Assembly (NCBI GenBank): GCA_003280105.1
Contig: QCFX01000002.1
Location: 88,403 to 124,203, forward strand
DNA length: 35,801 nucleotides
From: Prochlorococcus sp. AG-363-N20
Lineage (GTDB): Bacteria > Cyanobacteriota > Cyanobacteriia > PCC-6307 > Cyanobiaceae
Reading direction: 5' to 3'
Positions 26,972 through 35,801 of this stretch are shown here, piece after piece. The notes under the pieces were generated by a model. That model was not told the DNA's origin, made no database searches, and was given only the letters and a program-made list of their open reading frames with translations. The translations under genes and the position numbers were made by a program. The stretch's first letter is position 1; each line of letters starts with the position of its first letter.

Positions 26972-27340
26972 ATGTCTAAGAAGCGCAAGCGGATCAGCCG
27001 CAGACGCCTAGCTGGCCAGAGAGTTTTGGCACATGTGTCAACATTTCATCTATCTACAGGACAGCACAAACCTGTTACCGCAGCTAGACGTTACATCGCT
27101 GAAGCTGGCCTAAGTTCACCAGCAATTATCAATGTTAGACGTAACGAGCACACAACAGATCGCTTTTTTTGGGGAGAAAAAGGTCTTTTCAGTGCGCAAT
27201 ATGCTGAAGAGAATCATTTTCTATTCCCTTCTTTAAGAGCCATAGTTGATGCAATCGGAGAAGAATTGATTTTTGAAGGACTAGAGCTAACAGCTGATGA
27301 TTGGGAAGAAATTGAAGAATATGAATACGCTTTTGTTTAA
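26972..27340 (+). CDS. DUF3155 family protein, function unknown
   Basis: Small protein of 122 residues restricted, as far as I know, to cyanobacteria. The N-terminus is very basic (MSKKRKRISRRRLAGQRVL), a pattern that suggests nucleic-acid or ribosome binding, and the C-terminus is very acidic (LTADDWEEIEEYEYAFV). The middle has KPVTAARRYIAEAGLSSPA. The start is fixed by AAGGA 8 bases upstream. It follows the gene-free stretch with the candidate RNA and is convergent with an esterase gene. No function can be assigned. Confidence 0.88.
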   Translation: MSKKRKRISRRRLAGQRVLAHVSTFHLSTGQHKPVTAARRYIAEAGLSSPAIINVRRNEHTTDRFFWGEKGLFSAQYAEENHFLFPSLRAIVDAIGEELIFEGLELTADDWEEIEEYEYAFV

Positions 27341-27354
27341 AGAAAATTCAGTCC

Positions 27355-27963
27355 TTACTGAGAGAACCATTTGATTAAAGTCTTTTGAATCCCTAAAAGG
27401 GTTTCAAAGGGAATTTCATGTCCTCCATTAAATAAAAGCAGCTCAGCATCTACCTCTTCATCTTTCAACAAACTCAATAGTTTTTCAGATGCGCTCAAGG
27501 GTACGACTGCATCTTCATTCCCATGCGCCAACAATACTGGAGGGCAATTTTTAGGAGGGGACCAACTTGGATGAGGATATGCACTACAGGCAATGAGTCC
27601 CGCAAGCGGCAAATTACAACCACATCCCATTGCCATTGCTCCTCCTTGCGAGAATCCAAGCAAAACAGTTTTTGTTAACGGAATTTGTCTTGTTTCAAGT
27701 GCCTTAATTCGAATTTGAAGATCATCTATTGCTGAAGGAACTGCAAGCCAATCCGGAGGGAAAAGACCATACCATTGTCTACCCAGACCATCTGGATGCT
27801 TGCCTGGAGCATTTAAGGAAACCAATTCAATTGCTTTCCCAACCAGGCTTTCCAACTTTTGTCCTATAGGGACCAAGTCCTCTGCGGTGGCTCCCCATCC
27901 ATGAAGCAAAACCAATCGATATTGAGCATTAGCAGATTTATAGCAAAGAAGATCTTTTTTCAT
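27355..27963 (-). CDS. Alpha/beta hydrolase, carboxylesterase/phospholipase-like
   Basis: Small serine esterase of 202 residues in the YpfH / carboxylesterase 2 family. The triad can be seen: S105 in [10 protein letters not shown]151 in [10 protein letters not shown] and H182 in GGHEIP; the oxyanion-hole strand is [12 protein letters not shown] at 19-30. There is no signal peptide, so it acts in the cytosol; the natural ester is unknown. The start at 27961-27963 faces the divergent purH with 56 bases between them, so their promoters must overlap. Confidence 0.88.
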   Translation of the reverse strand: MKKDLLCYKSANAQYRLVLLHGWGATAEDLVPIGQKLESLVGKAIELVSLNAPGKHPDGLGRQWYGLFPPDWLAVPSAIDDLQIRIKALETRQIPLTKTVLLGFSQGGAMAMGCGCNLPLAGLIACSAYPHPSWSPPKNCPPVLLAHGNEDAVVPLSASEKLLSLLKDEEVDAELLLFNGGHEIPFETLLGIQKTLIKWFSQ

Positions 27964-28019
27964 TGAGCAATTGTCTGCGTGAGTACGTAGGTTGGGCCAA
28001 GCAGGCCTTTTCTTTTGTT

Positions 28020-29576
28020 ATGGCTCCAATAGCCTTGTTAAGCGTTTCCAATAAGGACGGCCTATTGCCATTAGCCAAAACACTCCATGAGAAGCATGGA
28101 TTCAAGCTTTTATCTAGTGGAGGAACTGCTAAGGCTTTAGAAGAGTATGGCCTGCCTGTCATCCGAGTGGCTGATTACACAGGGTCCCCCGAAATTCTTG
28201 ATGGGCGAGTAAAAACTCTCCATCCACGCATTCATGGAGGAATACTTGCAGATAAAACTAATTCAAAACATGTTGCGGAGCTAACAGAGCAAAATATTGA
28301 ACAAATTGATTTAGTTGTCGTAAACCTTTATCCCTTCCAAGAAACAATTTCTAATCCAAAAGTTAAGTGGGAAGAAGCGATTGAAAAAATCGATATAGGA
28401 GGTCCAACAATGGTACGGGCAGCTGCAAAGAACCATTCTTCTGTCAGCATTCTCACAAAGCCAGCGCAATACAAACTTTTTCTTGAAGCCTTGGATCAAA
28501 GATTAGTTGATGAGAAATTTCGTCAGCAATTGGCACTTGAAGCTTTTGAGCACACCGCCACCTATGACCTTGCAATAAGTAGGTGGATTTCAAGCAAAAT
28601 TCAGCCAGAAAGCACTCCTTGGATTGAGGCTATTCCTCACAAGCAAACTCTCCGTTACGGAGAAAATCCACATCAAAGTGCCGTTTGGTATAGCCATGAA
28701 AGCGCAGGATGGGGAGGCGCAAAACAAATACAAGGTAAAGAGCTAAGTACAAATAATCTGCTTGATCTAGAGGCTGCTATTTCTACTTTGAGAGAATTTG
28801 GTTATGAGGTTGAGACTTCAAAACAATCCAGTTCGAAAGCTGCAGTTGTTATAAAACACACAAATCCCTGTGGTGTAGCAGTTCACAGCTCTACAAAAGA
28901 AGCCTTGAAAAGAGCACTTGATGCAGATCGTGTAAGTGCATTTGGTGGCATAGTTGCGATTAATGCTTCTGTAGATAAAGAAACTGCAAATCAACTAAAT
29001 AATCTTTTTCTTGAATGCTTGGTCGCGCCTGCTTTTGAAGAAGAAGCATTAGAAGTACTATCTAAGAAAAAAAACTTGCGATTACTGAAACTTTCCCCCG
29101 ATTCCCTTAAGAAAGCAGAGAGTAATCATATAAGAAGCATTTCTGGAGGATTCTTAGTACAAGAACTAGATAATCAATCAATTAACCAGGAAGAATGGCA
29201 AATAGCTACTAAGCGCTCCCCAAATAAGGATGAAATGCGTGATTTAACTTTTGCATGGAAGCATGTGAAGCATGTGCGTTCAAATGCCATTGTCGTAGCA
29301 ACATCAGAGCAAAGCCTAGGGGTAGGCGCAGGGCAAATGAATCGTGTTGGTTCTGCAAAATTAGCTCTTGAAGCCGCTGAAGGGAAAGCAAGTTCTTTGG
29401 TACTTGCTAGTGATGGTTTCTTTCCATTTGATGACACAGTTCGACTAGCTGCTACATATGGCGTCAAAGCAATTATTCAGCCAGGTGGAAGTATCCGTGA
29501 TAAAGATTCAATATCAGCTTGCGACGAATTAGGCATTGCAATGGTATTCACTGGCCGGCGTCACTTTCTGCACTAA
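28020..29576 (+). CDS. purH: Bifunctional AICAR formyltransferase / IMP cyclohydrolase (PurH)
   Basis: Catalyses the last two steps to IMP. I chose ATG 28020 (518 residues), which gives the family start [20 protein letters not shown]; the longer open frame overlaps the divergent esterase. The cyclohydrolase domain (about 1-195) has [31 protein letters not shown] and [15 protein letters not shown]. The formyltransferase domain (about 200-518) has KHTNPCGVA with catalytic K279 and H280, and [10 protein letters not shown]. It ends in the usual [11 protein letters not shown]. Confidence 0.97.
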   Translation: MAPIALLSVSNKDGLLPLAKTLHEKHGFKLLSSGGTAKALEEYGLPVIRVADYTGSPEILDGRVKTLHPRIHGGILADKTNSKHVAELTEQNIEQIDLVVVNLYPFQETISNPKVKWEEAIEKIDIGGPTMVRAAAKNHSSVSILTKPAQYKLFLEALDQRLVDEKFRQQLALEAFEHTATYDLAISRWISSKIQPESTPWIEAIPHKQTLRYGENPHQSAVWYSHESAGWGGAKQIQGKELSTNNLLDLEAAISTLREFGYEVETSKQSSSKAAVVIKHTNPCGVAVHSSTKEALKRALDADRVSAFGGIVAINASVDKETANQLNNLFLECLVAPAFEEEALEVLSKKKNLRLLKLSPDSLKKAESNHIRSISGGFLVQELDNQSINQEEWQIATKRSPNKDEMRDLTFAWKHVKHVRSNAIVVATSEQSLGVGAGQMNRVGSAKLALEAAEGKASSLVLASDGFFPFDDTVRLAATYGVKAIIQPGGSIRDKDSISACDELGIAMVFTGRRHFLH

Positions 29577-29643
29577 ATATATATAGATCTTTTTTTAAGA
29601 GTCAAAAAATCCATATGAACTATCGCCAATTAGAGCTAGATAT

Positions 29644-30216
29644 TTAATTATTAGACTTAGGGTAATAGGTAATCTTATTTGTCTTTCTAAAGGCCGAAAG
29701 TCTTCCAGGGCCTGCACAAACAAAATAAAAGAATATTGCAGCATAAATAAATGACAACTCAAATGTATAGTTATGGCCTTCAACAACAGCCAGAGGGAAG
29801 CCTTCTAACCCTGTATCAAGAAAATGGAAGTACACCGCAAAAACCATCGTGGATAAAAGGCCTAATGCCGAGATTCTTGCAAAAATCCCTAAAGCAAGTC
29901 CTATCGGACAAACAATTTGAGTGGCAGCAGCTATATAAGTCCAAATCACTGGACTCCCAGGTAAGAATCCGAAGTATTTACCAACAACGAATTGTGCAAA
30001 CCCTTCAGGGTCTTGAAATTTTTCCAAGCCATGGTGAATCATCATCACGCTAACAGCAACACGCAGAAGGAAGATTGCAAGTTCAGCAGTGATATTTACT
30101 TCGCCTTGAGAAGATGGTGACTCAACAACAACCTCAACCTTCTGAGGAGCCTGTGAGGCATTCAGTTGTGGAGAAGAACTTGATTGAGAGTCGTCAAATG
30201 TGTCCACGTCAGTCAT
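29644..30216 (-). CDS. DoxX family membrane protein
   Basis: Membrane protein of 190 residues from ATG 30214-30216. The first 45 residues are polar and Ser/Gln-rich (TFDDSQSSSSPQLNASQAPQ); four hydrophobic helices follow, the first containing VSVMMIHHGLEKFQDP, a DoxX hallmark. DoxX-type proteins have been linked to quinone or thiosulfate redox and to stress responses, but the activity of cyanobacterial members is unknown. The N-terminal polar tail is longer than usual. It lies between the convergent purH and ispH. Confidence 0.83.
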   Translation of the reverse strand: MTDVDTFDDSQSSSSPQLNASQAPQKVEVVVESPSSQGEVNITAELAIFLLRVAVSVMMIHHGLEKFQDPEGFAQFVVGKYFGFLPGSPVIWTYIAAATQIVCPIGLALGIFARISALGLLSTMVFAVYFHFLDTGLEGFPLAVVEGHNYTFELSFIYAAIFFYFVCAGPGRLSAFRKTNKITYYPKSNN

Positions 30217-30310
30217 TGTGACCAAGCCTTTGACCAAACATCTTAATTGCTTATACGAGATTCCAGGGGATTAAGGCTCATAAAGACTTAATCAACAAAA
30301 ACCTTAGGCT

Positions 30311-31528
30311 TTACCTATTAGTAAGAGTTTTCTGCTCACTGAGCTTCATAAGCTTCTGAATCACATGCTCAACCACTCGATCTGGAGTTGAAGCACCCGA
30401 AGTAATTCCAACATTGATGTTCCCTTCTGGTAAAAAATTCTCTTCCGTTATCAAATCCTCGCCTAATGGTTTATGTGTAATTGTATTGTTTAATTCTCCA
30501 ATTCTTTCGGGTGTATCTATATGAAAAGAACGAATACCACGTGTTATTGCGATTTCTTGTAGATGAGTTGTGTTGGAAGAGTTATATCCACCAATAACAA
30601 CAAGCATGTCTAATGGTTCATCAACCAAAGAGAACATTGCATCTTGTCGCTCCTCGGTAGCATCACATATTGTATTAAAGGCAAGAAAGTGTTGATTTAA
30701 ATCACTGGGGCCATATTTTTTTAGCATTGTAAGTTCAAACATACGACCAATTTCCTCAGTCTCACTTTTCAACATTGTTGTTTGATTTGCGACACCTATT
30801 CTTTGAAGGTCATTGTCAGGATCAAATCCTGGTGACGAAGCTTTAGCAAATCGCTCTAAGAAATCGTTTCTATCACCATTACCCAATATATAATCAGCAA
30901 CATATTGAGCCTCTTCAAGATCCAGTACTACTAGATAAGTTCCCGCAAATGAGCTTGTTGCAAGAGTCTCTTCATGTTTATATTTTCCATGAATAATAGA
31001 AGTAAAAGTATGCTTTTTATGTTTCTCAACTGTATGCCATACTTTCGAAACCCAAGGGCAAGTAGTGTCAATGATGTGACACCCTCTCTCATGAAGTAAT
31101 TGCATCTCTTGAACTGTTGCTCCAAATGCTGGCAAGATCACAACATCTCCATAATTTATTCCCGAAAAATCTTTTACCCCCTTTTCTGCAGATATGAATT
31201 TCACATTCATTTTTCGCAAATGATCATTAACTGAAGGGTTATGAATTATCTCGTTTGTTATCCAAATATTTTCGTTTGGATAATGTCTTCTTGTTTCATA
31301 TGCCATTGCAACTGCTCTCTCAACTCCCCAACAAAAGCCAAATGCCTCAGCAAGTTTGACTCTCAATCTGCCATGCTCTAACAAATAATCATTATCTCTA
31401 ATTGAAGCAATCAGACTACTTTGATATACCTCTTCTAAAGCCTGCGCACGTTTGGCTGGAGAACCAAATCCTCGTCTGTTGTAGCGATCGGAATGATGTA
31501 ACGAGCGCTTGAAGGCTTGAGTATCCAT
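30311..31528 (-). CDS. ispH: 4-hydroxy-3-methylbut-2-enyl diphosphate reductase (IspH/LytB)
   Basis: Last enzyme of the MEP pathway, reducing HMBPP to IPP and DMAPP with a 4Fe-4S cluster fed by ferredoxin. ATG 31526-31528 gives 405 residues, the cyanobacterial/plant length with an extra N-terminal region ([19 protein letters not shown]). The cluster cysteines are C66 in [12 protein letters not shown]157 in [10 protein letters not shown] and C288 in [14 protein letters not shown]. The upstream in-frame leader to 31561 is not conserved in kind and is ignored. It supplies precursors for chlorophyll phytyl chains and carotenoids. Confidence 0.97.
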   Translation of the reverse strand: MDTQAFKRSLHHSDRYNRRGFGSPAKRAQALEEVYQSSLIASIRDNDYLLEHGRLRVKLAEAFGFCWGVERAVAMAYETRRHYPNENIWITNEIIHNPSVNDHLRKMNVKFISAEKGVKDFSGINYGDVVILPAFGATVQEMQLLHERGCHIIDTTCPWVSKVWHTVEKHKKHTFTSIIHGKYKHEETLATSSFAGTYLVVLDLEEAQYVADYILGNGDRNDFLERFAKASSPGFDPDNDLQRIGVANQTTMLKSETEEIGRMFELTMLKKYGPSDLNQHFLAFNTICDATEERQDAMFSLVDEPLDMLVVIGGYNSSNTTHLQEIAITRGIRSFHIDTPERIGELNNTITHKPLGEDLITEENFLPEGNINVGITSGASTPDRVVEHVIQKLMKLSEQKTLTNR

Positions 31529-31584
31529 AAGTAAGGAGCCTACAGCTATGCAGCTATTCAATTAAGAGCAGCTACAAATTCATA

Positions 31585-31616
31585 ATAAAAAAGCCTGGCC
31601 AATATAGGCCAGGCTT
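31585..31616 (-). terminator. Rho-independent terminator of amt
   Basis: A perfect 10-base-pair GC-rich stem, AAGCCTGGCC (31591-31600) with GGCCAGGCTT (31607-31616) around a 6-base loop, followed on the minus strand by TTTTTTATTATG. It begins 20 bases past the amt stop and lies about 55 bases ahead of the ispH start, so it should insulate ispH from amt transcription. Confidence 0.93.
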
Positions 31617-31635
31617 GAGGATAAATAGATAGAAG

Positions 31636-33099
31636 TCAGTTTCCAGAGGAAGCAAAGTCTGGATAAGCCTCCATACCATGCTCACCTATGTCGAGTCCTT
31701 CAATCTCTTCGGACTCAGAAACCCTAATGCCACCAAAGAAGCTACCAATGACTTGCCAAGCAATCCAACAGGTAACCAAAGTCCAAATAGCATAAGCAGC
31801 ACAACCAACAAACTGAACCCAGAGTTGGGTAAAGCCACCACCTACAAGTAAACCAAGAGCAGATCCATCACCTTGGATATCAAAACCCCATAGGCCTACT
31901 ACAAGAGTTCCCCAGATTCCGCAAACTCCATGCACTGAGAAAGCACCAACAGGGTCATCAATACCAAGAGAGTCAAGTGCTGAAACTGAGAAAACAACAA
32001 TTACACCACCAACCAAACCTGCCAACCATGCCCCAGCCATGGTGAGATTTCCACAACCAGCAGTAACGCTAACTAAGCCAGCCAAGATCCCATTAATGAT
32101 CATGGTTAAGTCAGGTTTGCCAGAAGTCAATGTAGAGATGACTGTTGCACCAATAGCACCACCTGCTGCTGCGAGAGTGGTTGTGACAGCAACATAAGGA
32201 ACCCATTGATCCATAGCCAACTGAGAGCCAGGGTTAAAGCCATACCAGCCAATCCAGAGAACCAAGGCACCAAGAGTTGCAATGGCCATGTTGTGTCCTG
32301 GCATTGCTTGAACCTTGCCATTGACAAATTTGCCAATACGAGGCCCTAGAAGCATTGCACCTACTAGTCCGGCCCATGCACCAACTGAGTGAACAATTGA
32401 AGAGCCAGCAAAGTCAATAAAGTTCATTTCACTGAGCCAACCTCCATTCCACTGCCAACTTCCTGCTATTGGATAAATAAATGCAGTTAGTACTAAGGAG
32501 AAAACTACAAACTCTCCAAACTTGACACGCTCAGCAACCAATCCGGAAACAATAGTTGCTGCGGTACCTGCAAAAGCAGCCTGAAAAAGAAAGTCAACAG
32601 TTGGAACTAAACCAGCTTCACTTATTAATTCAGGTGTAACAGCAGGGTCGAAGAAGAGACCATTGAAATAGAGCCAACCAGCTGCTATCGCGTCTCCATA
32701 CATCAATGAATAGCCAACAAACCAATATGCGGTAACAGCAAGCGCAAAAACAAAAAGGTTTTTCGCAAGAATGTTTACTGCGTTTTTTTGCCGACACATC
32801 CCTGCTTCGACCATTGCGAAGCCAGCGTTCATAAAGATCACAAGGATCGTTGCTACCAAAAGCCAGAGATTGTTAGCAAGAAAAGCTGCATTCAATTCAG
32901 GCATCTCAGCCGCATGGGCTGACAAGTTAAAGAGGCCTAAACCAAAAAGAGCAATGGGCACGCACGCAAGCCACATCAAAGAACGATGTGAACTGAATCC
33001 ACGAATGCTGCGTAGAAGAAGCATTGGCCCCTCCAAGAGACTTGCTTCTTGGAGGCGAGCCGTGCGTCGCCTAGGAGGCGAATGCAAAGCAGTGGTCAT
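31636..33099 (-). CDS. amt: Ammonium transporter Amt1
   Basis: Amt/MEP/Rh channel for ammonium uptake, the main nitrogen source of many Prochlorococcus. It has 487 residues from ATG 33097-33099. A basic N-terminus (about 40 residues) precedes a signal peptide ending SAHAAE, then 11 helices. The twin pore histidines are H237 in SSIVHSVGAWAG and H390 in FSVHGVCGIWG. ATG at 33024 (residue 26) has a strong GGAGGGG just upstream and would still give a complete transporter, so the true start is open. The gene ends in a clear terminator and has a structured upstream region. NtcA control is expected from family knowledge, but I see no good GTA-N8-TAC site. Confidence 0.95.
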   Translation of the reverse strand: MTTALHSPPRRRTARLQEASLLEGPMLLLRSIRGFSSHRSLMWLACVPIALFGLGLFNLSAHAAEMPELNAAFLANNLWLLVATILVIFMNAGFAMVEAGMCRQKNAVNILAKNLFVFALAVTAYWFVGYSLMYGDAIAAGWLYFNGLFFDPAVTPELISEAGLVPTVDFLFQAAFAGTAATIVSGLVAERVKFGEFVVFSLVLTAFIYPIAGSWQWNGGWLSEMNFIDFAGSSIVHSVGAWAGLVGAMLLGPRIGKFVNGKVQAMPGHNMAIATLGALVLWIGWYGFNPGSQLAMDQWVPYVAVTTTLAAAGGAIGATVISTLTSGKPDLTMIINGILAGLVSVTAGCGNLTMAGAWLAGLVGGVIVVFSVSALDSLGIDDPVGAFSVHGVCGIWGTLVVGLWGFDIQGDGSALGLLVGGGFTQLWVQFVGCAAYAIWTLVTCWIAWQVIGSFFGGIRVSESEEIEGLDIGEHGMEAYPDFASSGN

Positions 33100-33120
33100 A
33101 GAAAATTAAAGCTGCAATAT

Positions 33121-33188
33121 GCTCTGAAACGAAAATCTTTTCAGAGCTGACTGGTACAAGATGATCAAAATCTGCTCTTTTTCCAGTC
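33121..33188 (-). promoter_or_regulatory. Structured upstream region of amt
   Basis: Two inverted repeats lie 22-90 bases before the amt start. GCTCTGAAA (33121-33129) and TTTCAGAGC (33139-33147) form a perfect 9-base-pair stem with a 9-base loop. GACTGG (33149-33154) and CCAGTC (33183-33188) form a 6-base-pair stem with a 28-base loop. The loop of the second contains, on the minus strand, AGAGC, which could pair with GCTCT of the first, making competing structures. Whether it lies in the mRNA leader or in the promoter is unknown because I cannot place the transcription start. Confidence 0.45.
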
Positions 33189-33255
33189 GTCGTTGATACC
33201 AAAGCCATTCTTAACGCATGAAATCTTTAAGATCTTTTAGGTGATTATTGAAAGA

Positions 33256-34005
33256 TCAAAGATTTGTTATTGGTCGAGTACCTTCCCAAGTGACTTTATT
33301 TCTATAGAAACCGAAGCAACAAGGAATAATTTCTACTCCTGAAGCAATAGCCTTGCGAAAAAGAACCCCATATTGAGGATCTGCTTCATCTCCTGGTGCA
33401 AAAGCCTCAACATCTGCCCTGCTCAGACAAGGGACCAAGACGGCACGCGAGCGAGGAATCACGCCAATTAATTCATTTAAGTGCTTCTGGCCTCGTTTAG
33501 TTACTGTGTCTGGAAATAAAGCCAATGATCCTTTAGCCCAGGTGGTATTTTTCACCTCTAGATAAATCTTTTTTGCATTAGTGCCATGACCTTGCGGAAA
33601 AAGCAATAAATCTATACGGCTACGACCATCTACGCCATATTTTACTTCTTGCTTAATAGAAAGTATTGGTCCTAAATGCTTTTTCAAGAACCCTGCTTCT
33701 ATTGCAAGTCTCACTAATTTATTTGGTAAGGATGTGTTGATTCCAACCCAACAATCAGAACCTGTTTGACTTGTCACTTCAGCTTGCTCCCAACTCCAAG
33801 CAAGTTTGCGAGTTGGTGATGGGCAATATCGCAATCTGACCAAGCCACCCTTATGCAATACGCCAGTCATTGGGCCAGTGTTAGCACAATGAGCAGTTAC
33901 TATCTCACCACTTTTTAATTCCACATCAGCCAAAAAACGCTTATATCTCTTAAGTAAGATGCCTTCTTCAAGGTCAGGGAACGTAAGCAATGCTTTAGGA
34001 GACAT
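33256..34005 (-). CDS. sfsA: SfsA family protein (sugar fermentation stimulation homologue)
   Basis: SfsA protein of 249 residues. The N-terminal OB-like part contains AHCANTGPMTGVL and the C-terminal nuclease-like fold contains SRIDLLLF and KIYLEVKNTTWA, an arrangement of Asp and E-x-K residues resembling a PD-(D/E)xK site. E. coli SfsA binds DNA and affects maltose genes when overproduced; the role in cyanobacteria is unknown. Later blocks are LFPDTVTKRGQKHLNEL and FAPGDEADPQYGVLFRKA. Divergent from murJ. Confidence 0.93.
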   Translation of the reverse strand: MSPKALLTFPDLEEGILLKRYKRFLADVELKSGEIVTAHCANTGPMTGVLHKGGLVRLRYCPSPTRKLAWSWEQAEVTSQTGSDCWVGINTSLPNKLVRLAIEAGFLKKHLGPILSIKQEVKYGVDGRSRIDLLLFPQGHGTNAKKIYLEVKNTTWAKGSLALFPDTVTKRGQKHLNELIGVIPRSRAVLVPCLSRADVEAFAPGDEADPQYGVLFRKAIASGVEIIPCCFGFYRNKVTWEGTRPITNL

Positions 34006-34086
34006 GTAAACCTAATCTTCCTTGAGATAGTTTGTCGCAAGTTTAATGATCAATTTTCTGATCAATGAAATGCCCTGCGTAAACAC

Positions 34087-35694
34087 ATGACAAAACAAAG
34101 GTCTCTTAAGCGCATTGCATTGATTGTCTCCTCTGGAACATTCATAAGCAAATTAGGTGGCCTTTTACGTCAACTAGTAATAGCGGGGGTATTCGGAATA
34201 GGAGCAGCTTATGACGCATATAACTATGCCTACATTATCCCTGGTTTTTTTCTTGTTCTCTTAGGAGGAATTAATGGGCCATTTCATAATTCAATGGTTA
34301 GTGTTTTAAGTAGAACAAACAAAAGGGAAAGCGCATATGTAATATCTTCTGTAAGCACAGTAGTTAGCATTTTTCTTCTGTTAATAACAACCTGCATCTT
34401 TATTTTTGCAGATCCTCTTATGCATCTTATTGGGCCAGGACTCAATGAAAATATCCACAGAATGGCTGTTAATCAGCTAAGAATAATGGCTCCAATAACA
34501 TTAATATCAGGATTAATTGGAATAGGATTTGGAGCACTAAATGCTAATCAAGAATTCTTCATCCCTTCGATCTCTCCCTTAGTATCTAGCTTAGTATTAA
34601 TAATACTTGTTGGCACAATCTGGTGGCGAGATGGTGCTTTAGCTACAGGAGAAAAAGGGGCAATATTATTAGCATTTGCGACTCTAATAGGAGCTTTAAT
34701 GCAATGGATAATACAATTGCCAGCTCTAACTAAGAAACGACTTTTAAAACTAAGAATAAGTTTTAACCTGCGTCATTCTGCTGTAAAAGAAATCTTGCAA
34801 ATAATAATTCCCGCCACATTTTCTTCTGGGATGTTGCAAATAAATGTATTTACCGATCTATTTTTTGCTTCAGGTCTATTAGGAGCAGCAGCAGGACTTA
34901 GTTATGCAAATTTCTTAATTCAAGCCCCTCTAGGACTTATTTCTAATTCTATTCTAATACCACTTTTACCTGCATTATCTGAGTTAACAAATCCGAATGA
35001 TCGAAAATCATTCATAAAAAGGCTTCGCCAAGGAATCATGCTCACCTCAACCAGCATGATTGCTTTAGGAGCAATATATATATCTTTAGCAAGCCCAATT
35101 GTCGACTTAATTTATCAAAGAGGTGCATTTGATAGCAACGCTGTAAAACTTGTATCAGGACTTCTGATTGCTTACGGATTAGGCATGCCTGCCTATCTAG
35201 GAAGAGATTTATTAGTTCGTGTTTTTTATGCATTAGGAGACGCCAAAACTCCTTTCGTATTATCTTCAATTGGAATCTTCCTAAATATTATTTTTGATTG
35301 GGTATTAATAGGAGGACCAACACCATGGGGCAATCAATCACCATTCAATCTTGGTGCCCAAGGACTTGTATTAGCAACTATGTTTGTCAACTCAGTTACT
35401 TGTATTCTACTTTTGCTCAAATTAAATTCGAAATTAGATGGATTGCCACTTATAGACTGGATGAATGATTTCTTAAAATTATGTTTAGCAGGCTTTATTG
35501 GAGGAATTATTGCTCTATCACTCAAAACGGGTATCTTATGGCCCAATAATTCAATGGGCAGTTTGTTAAAAGTTGTCGTTCCAGGATTAGCAAGTTTCTC
35601 TATTTTTGGTCTTCTTGGAGGCAGATTAATGAGAGTCGCAGAGGTGCAGGAGATATTGAATCTACTCCAAAGAAGACTATTTATCTTTAAGTAA
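34087..35694 (+). CDS. murJ: Lipid II flippase MurJ (MviN)
   Basis: MOP-superfamily transporter that flips lipid-linked peptidoglycan precursor across the inner membrane. It has 535 residues, 13-14 predicted helices. FISKLGGLLRQLVIAGVFG at the N-terminus is the MurJ helix-1 signature with the conserved Arg, and the later AYGLGMPAYLGRDLLVRVFY block is typical of helix 10 and the loop after it. The C-terminal tail ends in a short basic, hydrophobic segment. The last 18 bases overlap a convergent gene that runs off the window. Confidence 0.94.
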   Translation: MTKQRSLKRIALIVSSGTFISKLGGLLRQLVIAGVFGIGAAYDAYNYAYIIPGFFLVLLGGINGPFHNSMVSVLSRTNKRESAYVISSVSTVVSIFLLLITTCIFIFADPLMHLIGPGLNENIHRMAVNQLRIMAPITLISGLIGIGFGALNANQEFFIPSISPLVSSLVLIILVGTIWWRDGALATGEKGAILLAFATLIGALMQWIIQLPALTKKRLLKLRISFNLRHSAVKEILQIIIPATFSSGMLQINVFTDLFFASGLLGAAAGLSYANFLIQAPLGLISNSILIPLLPALSELTNPNDRKSFIKRLRQGIMLTSTSMIALGAIYISLASPIVDLIYQRGAFDSNAVKLVSGLLIAYGLGMPAYLGRDLLVRVFYALGDAKTPFVLSSIGIFLNIIFDWVLIGGPTPWGNQSPFNLGAQGLVLATMFVNSVTCILLLLKLNSKLDGLPLIDWMNDFLKLCLAGFIGGIIALSLKTGILWPNNSMGSLLKVVVPGLASFSIFGLLGGRLMRVAEVQEILNLLQRRLFIFK

Positions 35695-35801
35695 GATCTT
35701 TCTTTCTTCTCTGAGTTGTAGAGGAAGTTGCAAATACTTTCCATCATCCAATTTAGGACCTTGCACTGAAAGAATTCGAGCCTCAATTCCAAATTCCTGA
35801 A
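35677..35801 (-). CDS. C-terminal fragment of an unrecognised protein
   Basis: On the minus strand a frame enters from the right edge and ends at the stop 35677-35679, encoding about 40 residues (QEFGIEARILSVQGPKLDDG, then KYLQLPLQLREERKILLKDK). The codon use and alternation of hydrophobic and charged residues look like a real protein end, and the other two minus-strand frames are less convincing. It overlaps the murJ stop by 18 bases, like other convergent pairs here. I do not recognise the family. Confidence 0.55.
   Translation of the reverse strand, partial: QEFGIEARILSVQGPKLDDGKYLQLPLQLREERKILLKDK

Noticed and set aside
29751-30053. 100-codon plus-strand reading frame
   Set aside because: It is antisense to the DoxX gene, whose membrane protein is convincing.
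30269-30293. GATTAAG/CTTAATC inverted repeat after ispH
   Set aside because: The stem is AT-rich with an 11-base loop and no T tract on either strand, so it is not supported as a terminator.
32771-33109. 112-codon plus-strand reading frame
   Set aside because: It is antisense to the amt 5' end; the Arg-rich translation is a shadow of hydrophobic codons.
33154-33167. NtcA-like site (minus strand TGATCATCTTGTAC) upstream of amt
   Set aside because: The TAC half fits but the GTA half reads TGA, and no -10 at the usual distance is clear.

Overview
The window is a stretch of core chromosome from a marine picocyanobacterium, almost certainly Prochlorococcus. I infer a low-light-adapted lineage of the SS120/MIT 9211 kind, but the sequence alone does not fix the strain. 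The evidence is the low-GC, densely packed genes; the psbEFLJ, ycf48 and rubA block; ndhCKJ; chlD; psbK beside tgt; a marine cyanobacterial Amt; and a DUF3155 protein. I found no insertion sequence, prophage, CRISPR array, integrase or toxin-antitoxin pair.

Layout. Positions 1-2218 (minus strand) hold rubA, ycf48, psbE, psbF, psbL and a truncated psbJ, a photosystem II assembly and cytochrome b559 operon. Diverging from it, 2285-3952 (plus) carries ndhC, ndhK and ndhJ of the NDH-1 complex. Next come a membrane-anchored YvcK/CofD-like protein (3949-5391, minus), an MCE-type lipid ABC pair without its permease (5479-7130, plus), chlD (minus), folK and a Nudix hydrolase (plus), a DegT-type aminotransferase and a thioredoxin-fold protein (minus), then fabI, hisB and a carotenoid oxygenase (plus).

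The middle (15656-20690) has rdgB and a phosphohexomutase (minus), a TM0106-type two-domain nuclease (plus), and ygfZ with pyrE overlapping by 4 bases (minus). A CAU-anticodon tRNA starts a plus-strand run with a CNNM/CorC protein and a Gfo/Idh/MocA oxidoreductase. Then follow tgt-psbK (minus), cobS (plus) and an orphan soluble histidine kinase (minus).

The only gene-free stretch over 300 bases is 26604-26971. It has a sigma70-like promoter and several inverted repeats, so I propose a small structured RNA ahead of the DUF3155 gene. The right end holds an esterase, purH, a DoxX protein, ispH, amt with a clear terminator and a structured leader, sfsA, murJ, and the C-terminal end of an unrecognised minus-strand gene.

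Most of the window is housekeeping, photosynthetic and cofactor metabolism. I saw no multi-gene system that looks undescribed. The items most worth checking are the candidate RNA at about 26684-26810, the amt leader and its two competing start codons, and the TM0106-type nuclease, whose first nuclease site looks degraded while its Fe-S cysteines and second nuclease site look intact.
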